Shown in pieces: positions 6,772 to 6,850 of a stretch of DNA of 6,850 nucleotides. Within the stretch, counting starts at the first letter, position 1; every line of letters starts with the position of its first letter. The translations under genes were made by a program, and so were the position numbers. Under the pieces are notes generated by a model. It saw nothing but the letters and a program-made list of their open reading frames with translations. It was not told the DNA's origin and made no database searches. Origin of the DNA: Cyanobacteriota bacterium (lineage in GTDB: Bacteria; Cyanobacteriota; Cyanobacteriia; PCC-6307; Cyanobiaceae); contig CANHSW010000114.1 of the NCBI GenBank assembly GCA_947463165.1, positions 1 through 6,850 of the forward strand, given 5' to 3'.

Positions 6772-6821
6772 TTGCCAAACCTGAGGGCTTTGCCAAATCT
6801 GAGAGTCCTCACAAACCTGCC
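6772..6821. repeat. Direct repeats with an 18-bp period
   Basis: TTGCCAAACCTGAG (6772-6785) and TTGCCAAATCTGAG (6790-6803) match at 13 of 14 positions and are spaced exactly 18 bp apart. A weaker copy, sharing CAAACCTG in phase, starts at 6808. The regular spacing, near two DNA turns, is what protein-binding iterons look like. Simple duplication of an 18-bp unit would explain it too. Confidence 0.65.
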
Positions 6822-6831
6822 AGTAAAACCG

Positions 6832-6850
6832 ATGAGCCAAGCCCCAGGGG
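6832..6850 (+). CDS. Possible start of a rightward gene (partial)
   Basis: An ATG at 6832 opens the codons M-S-Q-A-P-G before the window ends. No clear ribosome site precedes it, and six codons cannot identify a product. It is listed because a rightward promoter candidate and the repeat block lie directly upstream. Confidence 0.25.

Larger units (their letters stand above)
6486..6831. other. Non-coding region with repeats and a possible promoter
   Basis: No convincing gene lies here. The only open frame of note, 92 codons on the minus strand, has a low-complexity, repeat-derived start and no recognisable domain. The stretch contains the leader of the AraC gene (leftward), a possible extended -10 promoter, at least two inverted repeats and two families of direct repeats. 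An A8 tract lies at 6572-6579. It could be a regulatory leader for a gene to the right, a small RNA, or a decayed gene. Confidence 0.6.

Noticed and set aside
6534..6812. A 92-codon minus-strand frame
   Set aside because: It begins with a repeat-derived LRFGK motif from the 18-bp repeats, shows no domain and has no clear ribosome site. I treat the region as non-coding.
6622..6836. Resemblance to a TPP riboswitch (GGGGTGC, CTGAGA, ACCTG)
   Set aside because: The pieces are spaced too far apart, the conserved TAAT...GCG...AGGGA end is missing, and CTGAG also occurs in the neighbouring repeat copy, so the match looks accidental.
1..6850. CRISPR array, insertion sequence, tRNA, rRNA or prophage genes
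   Set aside because: I saw no regularly spaced repeats of CRISPR type, no transposase motifs, no cloverleaf and no phage proteins on either strand.

Overview
The window is GC-rich DNA that looks like a cyanobacterium of the Synechococcus/Cyanobium picocyanobacterial type. The reasons are a cyanobacterial-type NdhB (NDH-1 complex), a type IA topoisomerase without zinc fingers but with C-terminal repeats, strong G/C preference at codon third positions, and two copies of the HIP1 octamer GCGATCGC. The genus is an inference from gene style and remembered homologues; no search was run.

Layout. Positions 1-65 (minus) probably hold the first codons of a gene whose ATG overlaps the topA stop as TGATG. 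topA fills 65-2860 on the minus strand and ends in a Lys/Ala-rich tail. A divergent spacer of about 190 bp with small repeats separates it from ndhB (3053-4633, plus). Directly after the ndhB stop, in the same frame, an ABC-transporter ATPase of the MacB/LolD type begins (4634-5497, plus). Its first 45-50 codons are compositionally odd, and the true start may be at 4769. An AraC-family regulator (5424-6485, minus) converges on the ATPase gene, and the two coding regions overlap by 74 bp. Positions 6486-6831 contain no convincing gene but do hold a possible promoter, several inverted repeats and an 18-bp-period repeat. A gene may start at 6832 and run off the right edge.

How the genes relate. 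topA and ndhB are housekeeping genes, for DNA supercoiling and for respiratory/cyclic electron transport, reading away from a shared control region. The ATPase lacks a permease partner in the window, so its substrate is unknown. The convergent AraC regulator is a plausible but unproven controller of nearby genes. I found no tRNA, rRNA, CRISPR array, insertion sequence or prophage gene. I do not see a clearly novel system. The best leads are the non-coding 6486-6831 block, the odd tract at 4640-4800, and the structured left edge.
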